From contig NZ_CP013704.1 of the NCBI RefSeq assembly GCF_001936255.1, positions 744,001 to 808,000 on the forward strand: a stretch of DNA of 64,000 nucleotides, written 5' to 3'. The stretch is from Borrelia anserina Es. Lineage in GTDB: Bacteria > Spirochaetota > Spirochaetia > Borreliales > Borreliaceae. The notes under the pieces are model-generated. The model had not been told where the DNA came from. It was given only the letters and a program-made list of their open reading frames with translations, and did no database searches. This document shows, in pieces, positions 1 to 8,412 of this stretch; positions within the stretch are counted from its first letter, which is position 1; each line of letters opens with the position of its first letter. Position numbers and translations under genes: made by a program.

Positions 1-611
1 TTAAAGCAGTTGAGAAATTTGAGTATAAGCGGGGCTTTAAGTTTTCTACTTATGCTACATGGTGGATTCGTCAAGCAATAACGAGATCAATTTCAGATCA
101 GGCACGTACTATTCGTGTGCCTGTACATATGATTGAGCAGATAAATAGGCTGAATAGAGAAACAAGGTACTTAGTTCAAGTTTTAGGTAAAGATCCTACG
201 GATGAGGAGTTATCAGCTAGACTTGGGTGGGATCTTAAAAAGGTGAAAACTGTCAAAAATGTTTCAAGAGAGCCCGTTTCTCTTGAAACACCAATTGGGG
301 AGGAAGAAGATTCTGTTCTTAGTGATTTTATTGAGGATAGGGCAATCAAAAATCCTGCGAAACACACATCTTTTGTGGTATTGCAAGATCAGATAAGGTC
401 AGTTCTTGGTACTCTTCCAGAGAGAGAACAGGAAGTTGTTAAGATGAGATTTGGACTTGAAGATGGGTATTCTTTAACCCTTGAAGAAGTTGGACTGCAT
501 TTTAACGTTACAAGAGAGAGAATTAGACAGATTGAGTCTAAGGCTTTAAGGCGTCTTAAAAATCCTAAGAAAACTCAAAAACTTAAAGATTATTTAGAAG
601 ATTTAAATTGA
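1..611 (+). CDS. rpoD: RNA polymerase primary sigma factor RpoD (sigma-70), 3' part
   Basis: This is the C-terminal part of the housekeeping sigma factor. The gene runs in from before the window, and the reading frame is open from base 3. The first visible residues are conserved region 2.3-2.4, with the [11 protein letters not shown] motif that melts and reads the -10 element and the following [16 protein letters not shown] stretch. Region 3 follows. Region 4.2 ends the protein with the helix-turn-helix around [20 protein letters not shown] that reads the -35 element. The stop at 609-611 lies just before the Shine-Dalgarno of the next gene, so the two are probably cotranscribed. Everything upstream of region 2.3 is outside the window. 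An ATG at 126 inside the frame is not a gene start. Confidence 0.97.
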   Translation, partial: KAVEKFEYKRGFKFSTYATWWIRQAITRSISDQARTIRVPVHMIEQINRLNRETRYLVQVLGKDPTDEELSARLGWDLKKVKTVKNVSREPVSLETPIGEEEDSVLSDFIEDRAIKNPAKHTSFVVLQDQIRSVLGTLPEREQEVVKMRFGLEDGYSLTLEEVGLHFNVTRERIRQIESKALRRLKNPKKTQKLKDYLEDLN

Positions 612-625
612 TAGGAGGAGACTTT

Positions 626-1384
626 ATGGAAAGTAATATTGATGTATTGAAGAATCTTGAGGGCATATATAAAGCTAAGTTTGAGCTTGAAGAAAGGCAA
701 AAAAATATTCCTAAATATTTGCAAACCAAGAAGGCTCAAATTGATGGACTTATTGAGACTCTTGCAGAATTACAGTTCAAATTTCAAGAGTATCAAAAAG
801 AAGATGCATCTTTGAAATTAGATATTCAAGACATTAATGTTCGAAAGAGTAAGGCAGAAGAGAAAATTGATAGCATTAAAACTCAAAGGGAATATGAAGC
901 TCTTGAGAAGGAATTGCAGACTATTATCGATGATGAAGTTACTATTAGAAAAAAAATGACACATATTACTGGACTTAAGACAAAGGTGGATAGAGAAATA
1001 GTTGATATTAAGAGTAAGCTTGAAGTTGAGCAGGGTATTTATGCTACTGAGAGTAATGATCTTGAAAATGAGCTTTCAGAGATTTTAAAAAAGCTTGATT
1101 CTATAAGGGATGAAGAGGAAAAATATGCTTCTCGAATGGATGAGGACTTTTTGTTTAAATTTCAAAGAATTATTAAAAATAAATCCAATGGGGTTGTGCC
1201 TTTAATTGAAAATGTTTGTAAAGGTTGCCATATGATACTTCCTATTGAGTTTGCAAATAAGGTAAGGCGTGAACCAGATGATATTAATTTTTGTCCTTAT
1301 TGTAGTAGAATACTTTATTACCAAGATAGGTTTGAAGTTGGCTTAGACATGGTTCCTGGTGGTTTGGCAGATCTTATAGAGTAA
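626..1384 (+). CDS. Coiled-coil protein with C-terminal C4 zinc ribbon
   Basis: The 252-residue protein consists of a long charged helical region (about residues 5-180, rich in E, K, L and I, typical of an antiparallel coiled coil) followed by a zinc ribbon. The ribbon has CKGC at 198-201 and CPYC at 223-226, giving four ligands. This layout matches the zf-RING_7/DUF164 family of small nucleic-acid or protein-binding adaptors found across bacteria, whose exact function is not settled. The ATG at 626 is chosen because AGGAGGAG lies at 613-620. A longer in-frame reading from 608 would place the Shine-Dalgarno inside the gene. It starts 14 bases after rpoD and is followed by rnpB. Confidence 0.85.
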   Translation: MESNIDVLKNLEGIYKAKFELEERQKNIPKYLQTKKAQIDGLIETLAELQFKFQEYQKEDASLKLDIQDINVRKSKAEEKIDSIKTQREYEALEKELQTIIDDEVTIRKKMTHITGLKTKVDREIVDIKSKLEVEQGIYATESNDLENELSEILKKLDSIRDEEEKYASRMDEDFLFKFQRIIKNKSNGVVPLIENVCKGCHMILPIEFANKVRREPDDINFCPYCSRILYYQDRFEVGLDMVPGGLADLIE

Positions 1385-1403
1385 AGTTTTTAATTTTGTT
1401 TTT

Positions 1404-1751
1404 TAAGTTGATATCCAGTCATCGCTTAATATACTGAATTAAGTATATTAAGAGGAAAGTCCGAGCTCCAATAAGAGCATAATGCTAGGTAATGCCTAGG
1501 AGTTTGAAGCTTAAGAGAGTGTCACAGAAAATTACCGCCTTCGGGTAAGGGTGAAAAGGTGAGGTAAGAGCTCACCGCTTATTTAGTAATAAATAAGGTC
1601 AAGACAAACCTCATTAGGAGCAAAATCGAGTAAGCAAGCTTCCTTAGCTCTTGAGGGTATGCTTGCGGGTGGATTGCATGATTTTTTCAGTGATGAAAAA
1701 ACAAGATAGATGATGACATAATACAGAATTCGGCTTATGGGTATCAACTTG
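1404..1751 (+). ncRNA. rnpB: RNase P RNA (M1 RNA, bacterial type)
   Basis: This is the catalytic RNA that trims tRNA 5' leaders. The conserved 5' core is at 1452-1469 (GAGGAAAGTCCGAGCTCC). A GGTAA..GCCTAGG segment follows. The CR-II/III-like core is at about 1520-1560 (GTGTCACAGAAAATTACCGC, then GGGTGAAAAGGTGAGGTAAG). The 3' conserved block is ACAGAATTCGGCTTAT near 1723-1738. The ends pair as helix P1: AAGTTGATATCC at 1405-1416 with GGGTATCAACTT at 1739-1750. A T-run at 1753-1759 follows P1 and may act as terminator. The gene sits between two protein genes on the same strand. Confidence 0.93.
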
Positions 1752-1772
1752 ATTTTTTTGTAGAGAGTTTTT

Positions 1773-2738
1773 ATGAGGATCAATTATCTGAAGTGTACTT
1801 TTTATTTGATTATAAGTTTGTCACTTTTATTCTTTATTTTTTATATGTTATCTTATTTTAAAGCCTTTTCTAACTCTTATTTAAAGGCAGGACCTACTGA
1901 GGTAAATTTGCTTTTTCTTTGGGATAATAAAGAATATAAGGAAGTAATAGACTATGCTGAGAATGGTCTTAAAAAAAATAGGTTTGACTTTAATCTAAAT
2001 TTGCTTCTTGGATTTTCATATTTTTATTATTCCTTAATGTTGAATGATAGTTATTTAAAAAATCAATTTTTGGATAACGCAATAGAAAGATTACGTTTTT
2101 TAATGTCAATTAGTGGTGACGTTCCTATGGGTTCACTTTATTATATTTTGGGTAAAGCTTATTCTCATAAGGGAGAATATTATAGTGATCTTTCTGTTAA
2201 GTATTTAAGTAAAGCTTTATATTCAAGTAACTTTGACTTTATGAGTGTAAAGGAAGATATTTTTGAGTATTTGGGGTATTCTTATCAACTTTTAAAAGAC
2301 TATGATTCTAGCTTAAAGTTCTTTGAGAAAGCTTATCAAGAGAATAAGTCCGATATTGTTCTTTGGAGTTTGGCATATGTGAATTACAAGAAGGGAAATA
2401 TTGACAAGAGCGTTGGATATATAAATAAGTTTTTACAGGAAGAGAGTGAATCATTAAAAAATGAGAGAAGTGATGATAATTTGATGCAAAAGGTATATTT
2501 ATTATACGGAGATATCTATTTGGAGAAGGGTGCTTATGAGGATGCTTTTGATTGCTATGATAAAGTCTTGAAAATTAATAGTTTAAATCCTAATGTTTAT
2601 GTTAAAATAGGAGACGTGTATATAAAGAGAGATAAAGATTATCCTAAAGCTAGAAAATATTGGAGAGAGGCATTGAGCATTAATCCTTATTTAGAAGAAG
2701 CAATGGAAAGACTTAAAATTAGTCTAGAGGATTTTTAG
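1773..2738 (+). CDS. Membrane-anchored TPR-repeat protein
   Basis: The 321-residue protein has an N-terminal hydrophobic segment (about residues 8-30) after a short basic start, so it is probably anchored in the inner membrane with the rest in the periplasm. From about residue 40 onward it is made of tetratricopeptide-like helical pairs. The clearest are KVYLLYGDIYLEKGAYEDAF and the following NPNVYVKIGDVYIKRDKDYP. TPR domains are protein-interaction scaffolds. It lies 12 bases upstream of mreB, which suggests a role with the elongation machinery, but that is inference from position only. The ATG is 22 bases past the rnpB end. Confidence 0.8.
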   Translation: MRINYLKCTFYLIISLSLLFFIFYMLSYFKAFSNSYLKAGPTEVNLLFLWDNKEYKEVIDYAENGLKKNRFDFNLNLLLGFSYFYYSLMLNDSYLKNQFLDNAIERLRFLMSISGDVPMGSLYYILGKAYSHKGEYYSDLSVKYLSKALYSSNFDFMSVKEDIFEYLGYSYQLLKDYDSSLKFFEKAYQENKSDIVLWSLAYVNYKKGNIDKSVGYINKFLQEESESLKNERSDDNLMQKVYLLYGDIYLEKGAYEDAFDCYDKVLKINSLNPNVYVKIGDVYIKRDKDYPKARKYWREALSINPYLEEAMERLKISLEDF

Positions 2739-2750
2739 GGGGAGCTTGAG

Positions 2751-3800
2751 TTGAATTTTTTTAAATCTTTTTTGATAGATATTGGTATTGATCTTGGTAC
2801 ATGCAATACTTTAGTTTACATTAAGGATTATGGTGTGGTGATGAGTGAGCCTTCAGTAGTTGCTATTGATGTTAATAAGAGTAATAGAGTTGTAGCTGTT
2901 GGGCGTAATGCAAAGAAGATGCTTTGGAAAACACCGGAAAATATTAAGGCGGTAAGACCACTTCGGGATGGTGTTATTGCTGACATTGAAAATACAGAGA
3001 AAATGATTAGATATTTCATAAGTCAGATTTTTTCTCGAAAGAAATTGTTTTTTAAACCGAGAATGGTAATAGGAGTTCCAACTTGCATTACAGAAGTTGA
3101 GAGGAGGGCTGTAAAAGAGAGTGCAATGAATGCTGGTGCTCGCGAAGTTAAGGTTATTGAAGAATCTCTTGCAGCTGCCATTGGATCTGATATTCCCATT
3201 TTTGAACCAACAGGTCATATGGTGTGTGATATTGGTGGGGGAACTACTGAAATATCGGTTATTTCTCTTGGTGGTATGGTAGTAAGTAGAGCTATTAGAA
3301 CAGGTGGAGATGAGTTTGATGAGAGTATCATCAAGTATATGAGAAATGCTCATAATATTATTATTGGACAGCAAACAGCAGAAAAGTTGAAAATTAAGAT
3401 AGGTAATGTTTATCCAGATACTCATAATTTGAAGGTGGAGACAATAGATATTAAGGGAACAGATGCTGTTACGGGTCTACCTAGAAAACAAATTATTGAT
3501 TCTATGGAAGTTCGGGAGTCTTTGCAAGAGCCTATTGGTACTGTTGTTGATGAGGTTAAACGAACTCTTGGCGCAACTCCTCCAGAGCTTGCAACAGATA
3601 TTGTTGAGCGTGGAATCATATTAACAGGAGGTGGAGCTCTTCTTAAAGGGCTTAGTAGGCTTTTATCAAAAGAGACAGGAGTTCCAGTTTACGTGGCAGA
3701 TAATCCTCTTTTATCTGTAGCTGTTGGGGCTGGTTTATTTTATGATTATGCTAATAGAATTGATATTAGTAAAAACATATATAGCTTTATTAATGAATAG
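2751..3800 (+). CDS. mreB: Rod-shape actin homologue MreB
   Basis: This is a bacterial actin that forms membrane-bound filaments guiding peptidoglycan synthesis during elongation. The 349-residue length is normal for the family. Actin-fold ATP-site motifs are present: phosphate-1 [13 protein letters not shown] near residues 12-24, phosphate-2 [13 protein letters not shown] in the middle, and the adenosine loop around [12 protein letters not shown]. The N-terminal MNFFKSFL can form the membrane-binding amphipathic helix seen in many MreBs. The start is a TTG at 2751 with AGGGGGAG just before it. It leads the mreB-mreC-mreD-mrdA-rodA run, whose members are separated by 0-5 bases. Confidence 0.96.
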   Translation: MNFFKSFLIDIGIDLGTCNTLVYIKDYGVVMSEPSVVAIDVNKSNRVVAVGRNAKKMLWKTPENIKAVRPLRDGVIADIENTEKMIRYFISQIFSRKKLFFKPRMVIGVPTCITEVERRAVKESAMNAGAREVKVIEESLAAAIGSDIPIFEPTGHMVCDIGGGTTEISVISLGGMVVSRAIRTGGDEFDESIIKYMRNAHNIIIGQQTAEKLKIKIGNVYPDTHNLKVETIDIKGTDAVTGLPRKQIIDSMEVRESLQEPIGTVVDEVKRTLGATPPELATDIVERGIILTGGGALLKGLSRLLSKETGVPVYVADNPLLSVAVGAGLFYDYANRIDISKNIYSFINE

Positions 3801-3802
3801 AT

Positions 3803-4648
3803 ATGAAATTGCTTGTTAATTTCAAGAATTTTATTAAGGTATTTAGCGTATTGGTATTTGCTATTATTCTTATGATTTATGATTCGAGTACTTCTAAGAG
3901 AAACAAGAGGGATGATTTTTTCATTTTTACTTTAAATTCATATATTCAGCGGAATATGCATAAATTTTTTAATTTTGTTTCTAATGTTTTTAAGGCGATA
4001 AATGAATATAAGGATTATGGCGACACAATAGAAGCTTATAAGAAGAGGATACAGCAACTTGAGATAGTGATTCAGAATGTGCAAGTGTTAAGACAGGAGA
4101 ATGCTAGGCTTAAAGAGCAGCTTGGATTTTATTCAGTACATTCTAATGAATTTATTTCAGCTGAAGTAATTTACTTGAATTATGCAAATGTTTCATCTTT
4201 AATGTCAATTAATAAAGGATATAATGATGGTGTCCAAAAAGATATGATAGCTGTTGCTTATCAGGATGGATTTAGTGGTCTTGTTGGGAAAGTTGTTAAA
4301 GTTTATGCAGATACTGCAAGAGTTTTGCCTTTAACCAGTTATGAGAACTATGTTTCTGCAAGAATTCAAAATAGTAAATTTATTGGTCTTGTTGAAGGTA
4401 AGGGATATGGTAAAGTTCTTGAGATGAACTATGTTAATAAATTAGCTGAAAATGCTCTAAAGATAGGAGATTCTGTTGTTACTGCTGGATTTAGTGATTA
4501 TCCTAGTGGAATTTATATAGGAAAAATTATTGATTTTAATGTTCTTGAATATAATTCTCTCTTAAGTATTAAGATAGAACCTATAATAGTTTTAGATAAA
4601 TTGGAATATGTTTTTCTGATTAATGGCGATCAGAGGCTAAGAAAGTGA
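3803..4648 (+). CDS. mreC: Rod shape-determining protein MreC
   Basis: This periplasmic scaffold links MreB/MreD to the PBP2-RodA synthase. In the 281-residue protein a single transmembrane helix lies at about 12-27. A coiled coil follows at about 65-110 (AYKKRIQQLEIVIQN...RQENARLKEQL), and then a beta-barrel region typical of MreC, with GYNDGVQKDM, GLVGKVVKV and VVTAGFSDYPSGIYIG. The gene starts 2 bases after mreB and overlaps mreD by 4 bases (GTGA), so translational coupling is likely. Confidence 0.94.
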   Translation: MKLLVNFKNFIKVFSVLVFAIILMIYDSSTSKRNKRDDFFIFTLNSYIQRNMHKFFNFVSNVFKAINEYKDYGDTIEAYKKRIQQLEIVIQNVQVLRQENARLKEQLGFYSVHSNEFISAEVIYLNYANVSSLMSINKGYNDGVQKDMIAVAYQDGFSGLVGKVVKVYADTARVLPLTSYENYVSARIQNSKFIGLVEGKGYGKVLEMNYVNKLAENALKIGDSVVTAGFSDYPSGIYIGKIIDFNVLEYNSLLSIKIEPIIVLDKLEYVFLINGDQRLRK

Positions 4649-5127
4649 TATCTTTTATACTCTATTATATTGCTAGTGTATTTCTGGGACAAGTTTTTCA
4701 GTATTATTGTGATATTAGTTTTTCTTTTTCAATAGACATATTTTTAATCATTTTAATTTTTAATTCTCTAAACTTTGTTTTTAATGTAGGTTTGATGTCA
4801 AGTATTTTACATGGTCTTATTATGGAATATTTCAATGGAATGCCGCTTGGATTTTTTGTCTTTAATTATGTTTTGATATTTTACCTTCTTGAGAAGGCTA
4901 AGATGATTGTGCCTAAGAGCATGTTTAGTATAACAGTGTTTTTTGTTTTTGCAAAATTTATTATTTGGTTTGTGGCAATGATTGTTGCAGACTTTATTGA
5001 TCTTAAAGGATTCAATTATTCAATATTTGACATTAATCTTCTCATAAATATAGTATTTTTAAATTTCTTATATCCGATTTTAAGTTATTGTACTAGAAGT
5101 CTTTATACTATTAAAGAGGAATATTAA
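4645..5127 (+). CDS. mreD: Rod shape-determining membrane protein MreD
   Basis: The 160-residue protein is very hydrophobic, with about five or six membrane segments, and sits between mreC and the PBP2 gene as in most rod-shaped bacteria. Sequence motifs are weak in this family, so the call rests on size, hydropathy and position. The segment MEYFNGMPLGFFVFNYVL resembles the conserved loop of MreD. The start is a GTG at 4645 overlapping the mreC stop. MreD is an integral membrane component of the elongasome that binds MreC. Confidence 0.85.
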   Translation: MISFILYYIASVFLGQVFQYYCDISFSFSIDIFLIILIFNSLNFVFNVGLMSSILHGLIMEYFNGMPLGFFVFNYVLIFYLLEKAKMIVPKSMFSITVFFVFAKFIIWFVAMIVADFIDLKGFNYSIFDINLLINIVFLNFLYPILSYCTRSLYTIKEEY

Positions 5128-5128
5128 A

Positions 5129-6928
5129 ATGAAAGTTATCTTGAAGGGTAGATATAGATTTGGAATGTTTCTTTTATGTTTCGTTTTTTTTTCTTATATC
5201 TTTACCTTATTTAAAATGCAGATTGGAAAGCACTTATTGTATGATAGAGAAGCAACAGTTCTTTTATCTAGAGTTGAGAAAATTAAGGCTTCAAGAGGTG
5301 AAATTCTGGATTCAAATTTGAATGTCCTTGCAAATAATCTTACGGCATTTGTTCTAAAGATTAGTTTGGAGCAGTATTATGGTATGTCTATTGAAGATAG
5401 AGATGAGATGTTAAGCTTTTTATCAGGCATTTTAGGTATTGAGAAAGAACTTATTATCTCTAAAATTGAGGCTCCTAGAGGATATTTGAAGGATGTAGAA
5501 ATAGTTGAATTAAGTCCAGAAGTGTTGTTTAGAATTGCTGAGAAGAGAGTTTATTATCCTGCACTTTTGTGGACATATTCTTTTAAGAGAAATTATTTGG
5601 TAGATGATTCTTATTCTCATCCTATTGGATATGTCGGTAAGATTAATCAAAGGGAACTTCGTGCTTTTTATAATGTTAAAGGATATGATAATAATTCTAC
5701 AATAGGAAAATTGGGAGTTGAACAGACTTATGATAGTTATATTAGAGGAAAGGAAGGTTTAATTAAGTATAGAGTAGATTCTAGGGAGAGGAAAATCGAT
5801 AGTGGATTTATTATAGAGCATATGACTCCTGGTAATAATATTGTTTTAAATATAAGTAAGGATATTCAAATGCTTGCTAAGAGTGCCTTGGGTAAGAAAT
5901 ATGGAACTGTAATAGTGTTAAAACCTTCAACAGGAGGTGTATTAGCTCTTTATAATTATCCTTACTATTCAATGAGTGATGTTTATAACAAGCATTCTGA
6001 AGAAGATTATTCTTTTCTAAATAGAGCAATACAATCAGTTTATCCTCCTGCATCTGTTTTTAAGTTAGTTATGGCTACAGCATTATTAGAAGAAAAAGTT
6101 ATTGATAAGGGTAGGAAGGTCCATTGTCCGGGATATTTTAGAGTAGGCAACAGAGTGTTTCATTGTTGGCAGCGAGGTGGTCATGGTTATGTCAATTTGG
6201 AACTTGCTATTGCTCATTCATGTAATGTTTATTTTTATGTATTGGGACTTAGATACCTTGGTATTGAGAAAATTGTTAAATATGCGAAGGAATATGGTTT
6301 TGGTGAGAAAACGGGAATTGATTTACCAAATGAGGTCTCTGGAATTCTTCCGAGTCCAGAGTGGAAGGAGAAAACTTTTAATCAATCTTGGGTAGGAGGT
6401 GATACTGTCAATTTTTCAATAGGTCAAGGATTTTTAAGTGCTACTCCTATTCAGGTTGCTAATATGGTAGCTATGATTGCAAATGAAGGTATTATTTATA
6501 AACCAAGAATTGTTAATAGGATTTTGAATGGTAATACTAACGAAGTTATCCTTGAAAATGTTCCTGAAATTCTTAAAAAGACAAATCTTATTAGTCAAAG
6601 GACTTTTAAGCTTTTAAAAAAATATATGAGAAATGTCATAACTTATGGTACTGCTAGAAATTCAGTTCTCACAAAAGCTGTAGAAGTTGGAGGAAAGACA
6701 GGTACAGGGCAAACAGGTGTTATTGGACTTGAGAATAGTTCTTTTGTTGGGCTTGCTCCTTATGATGCTCCATCTAATAAACAAATCGTTATTTTTAGTT
6801 TGGTTGAAGGAAGAAGTAATGCAGATATGTGGCCTGCTAAGTCTGTAGATTTAATGATGCAAGGAATTTTTGCTAAGCAGAGTTATGAGGATATGCTTAA
6901 AGAATATAGGACATGGTATATTAGGTAA
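5129..6928 (+). CDS. mrdA: Penicillin-binding protein 2, elongation transpeptidase
   Basis: This class B PBP cross-links peptidoglycan on the long axis together with RodA. In the 599-residue protein a transmembrane segment lies at about 11-29. The PBP dimerisation region includes SRGEILDSN (residues 55-63). The transpeptidase domain carries all three active-site motifs: SVFK with Ser309 and Lys312, SCN at 364-366, and KTGTG at 523-527. The gene starts 1 base after mreD and is followed by rodA 5 bases later. The usual order mrdA-rodA is kept. Confidence 0.95.
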   Translation: MKVILKGRYRFGMFLLCFVFFSYIFTLFKMQIGKHLLYDREATVLLSRVEKIKASRGEILDSNLNVLANNLTAFVLKISLEQYYGMSIEDRDEMLSFLSGILGIEKELIISKIEAPRGYLKDVEIVELSPEVLFRIAEKRVYYPALLWTYSFKRNYLVDDSYSHPIGYVGKINQRELRAFYNVKGYDNNSTIGKLGVEQTYDSYIRGKEGLIKYRVDSRERKIDSGFIIEHMTPGNNIVLNISKDIQMLAKSALGKKYGTVIVLKPSTGGVLALYNYPYYSMSDVYNKHSEEDYSFLNRAIQSVYPPASVFKLVMATALLEEKVIDKGRKVHCPGYFRVGNRVFHCWQRGGHGYVNLELAIAHSCNVYFYVLGLRYLGIEKIVKYAKEYGFGEKTGIDLPNEVSGILPSPEWKEKTFNQSWVGGDTVNFSIGQGFLSATPIQVANMVAMIANEGIIYKPRIVNRILNGNTNEVILENVPEILKKTNLISQRTFKLLKKYMRNVITYGTARNSVLTKAVEVGGKTGTGQTGVIGLENSSFVGLAPYDAPSNKQIVIFSLVEGRSNADMWPAKSVDLMMQGIFAKQSYEDMLKEYRTWYIR

Positions 6929-6933
6929 GGTAA

Positions 6934-8253
6934 ATGGCTGTTTTTAGGAAAAGTTATGATCGCTTTGCATTATTTAGTTTGGTAATAATATCTTTTATTG
7001 GAATCTTGCTTATATATTCTAGTGATTATACTTCTAATGGTTCTTTAATGAAAATTGAATATATCAAACAAATTGTATGGGTTCTTATTGGATTTTTTGT
7101 AGTCTTTATGGTAGGAAGATATGACCTTAAGATTATACATGGTATGATCTATCCTTTATATTTTTTGTTGGTTATTTCTTTGGCTTTTACTGCTCTTTTT
7201 GGTGTTACTGTTAATGGAGCTAAGTCTTGGATTGGAATTTGGAAATTAGGAGGTCAACCTTCAGAGTTTGGTAAGATTATTAGTATTTTAGCTCTTGCTA
7301 AATTTTATAGTAGTAAAAGTGAGCGTAATAATTTATTTGTTTTTATTTTTGCTTTTATTTTAATTTTGCCTGTTATTTTGTTTGTGTTTTTACAACCTGA
7401 TTTTGGTACAGCTGTAGTCTATTTGAATATGTTTATATTTATTTCCTTTTTTGCTGGTATAGACATACACTATATTTTATCTTTTGCTTTAACGGGATTC
7501 TTTTCGTTTCTTTTTGTAGTTTTGCCGGTTTGGTATGAATATAAGGCGGATATGGGCAATGTTTTATATTTGATTTTTTCTAATAATTTTTATTTTCAAG
7601 TAGCTTTTTTAGTATTAATTTTGGTATTTTTATCTTCTGCTATAGGTTTTTTTGTTTCAAAGTATAATTTGAGTATTAGACTTATTTACTTTTACATATC
7701 ATTTGTGAGTTCAATTTTAATGATTTCAGCTTTTTTGTCTAAATTTCTCTCAAAATTTATGAAACCTTACCAAATCAAAAGGTTTTTGGTTTTTTTAGAT
7801 CCGAATATTGATCTTAAAGGAGCTGGCTGGAATTTGAATCAAGTTAAGATTGCAATTGGTTCTGGAGGTGTTTTTGGTAAAGGATTTTTAAGAGGGCCCT
7901 ATACTCATGCAAATTATGTTCCATCTCAGAGTACAGATTTTATTTTTTCAATCTTGGCTGAGGAATTTGGTTTTTTGGGAGTTAGTGTAGTTTTAATATT
8001 GTTTTTTATTATTTTTTTTAAAATTTTAATGATGATGCATAAAAGCAAAGATAAGTATATGTCTTTGGTACTTGCTGGTGTATTGGGTATTTTATTTTTT
8101 CATACCTCTTTTAATATTGGTATGTCTTTAGGATTATTGCCAATTACAGGCATACCTTTGCCTTTTTTATCTTACGGTGGGTCATCTACTATTACTTTCT
8201 TTTTGGCTATGGCTCTTTATTTTAATATTGAATCTATAGTAACTATAGATTAG
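6934..8253 (+). CDS. rodA: SEDS-family peptidoglycan glycosyltransferase RodA
   Basis: This multi-pass membrane protein polymerises lipid II in partnership with PBP2. Family signatures include GAKSWIGIWKLGGQPSEFGK, QPDFGTAVVY, the LDPNIDLKGAGWNLNQ and GSGGVFGKGF loops with QSTDFIFS, and the C-terminal PLPFLSYGGSS. At 439 residues it is about 60-70 residues longer than E. coli RodA. The extra length lies between the VVLPVWYEY segment and LDPN and contains two additional hydrophobic stretches. No terminator is obvious in the 160 bases before thrS. Confidence 0.94.
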   Translation: MAVFRKSYDRFALFSLVIISFIGILLIYSSDYTSNGSLMKIEYIKQIVWVLIGFFVVFMVGRYDLKIIHGMIYPLYFLLVISLAFTALFGVTVNGAKSWIGIWKLGGQPSEFGKIISILALAKFYSSKSERNNLFVFIFAFILILPVILFVFLQPDFGTAVVYLNMFIFISFFAGIDIHYILSFALTGFFSFLFVVLPVWYEYKADMGNVLYLIFSNNFYFQVAFLVLILVFLSSAIGFFVSKYNLSIRLIYFYISFVSSILMISAFLSKFLSKFMKPYQIKRFLVFLDPNIDLKGAGWNLNQVKIAIGSGGVFGKGFLRGPYTHANYVPSQSTDFIFSILAEEFGFLGVSVVLILFFIIFFKILMMMHKSKDKYMSLVLAGVLGILFFHTSFNIGMSLGLLPITGIPLPFLSYGGSSTITFFLAMALYFNIESIVTID

Positions 8254-8412
8254 AATATTAGAAAATTTTGTTTATTGGTTCTTATTATTTTATCTGTTTT
8301 TTTAGTAAATTTTTTTGTATATTGGTATTGAGAGGATGTTTTGTTTGTTTATGAGTTTGTTAAGGCTTGAATTGTTTTAGATTTAAAATTTTAGAGTTTG
8401 TAAGGTGTTTTT

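Noticed and set aside
2853-3425. 190-codon open frame on the minus strand
   Set aside because: It lies wholly inside mreB, is rich in N, S and H with no motif, and mirrors the codon pattern of mreB.
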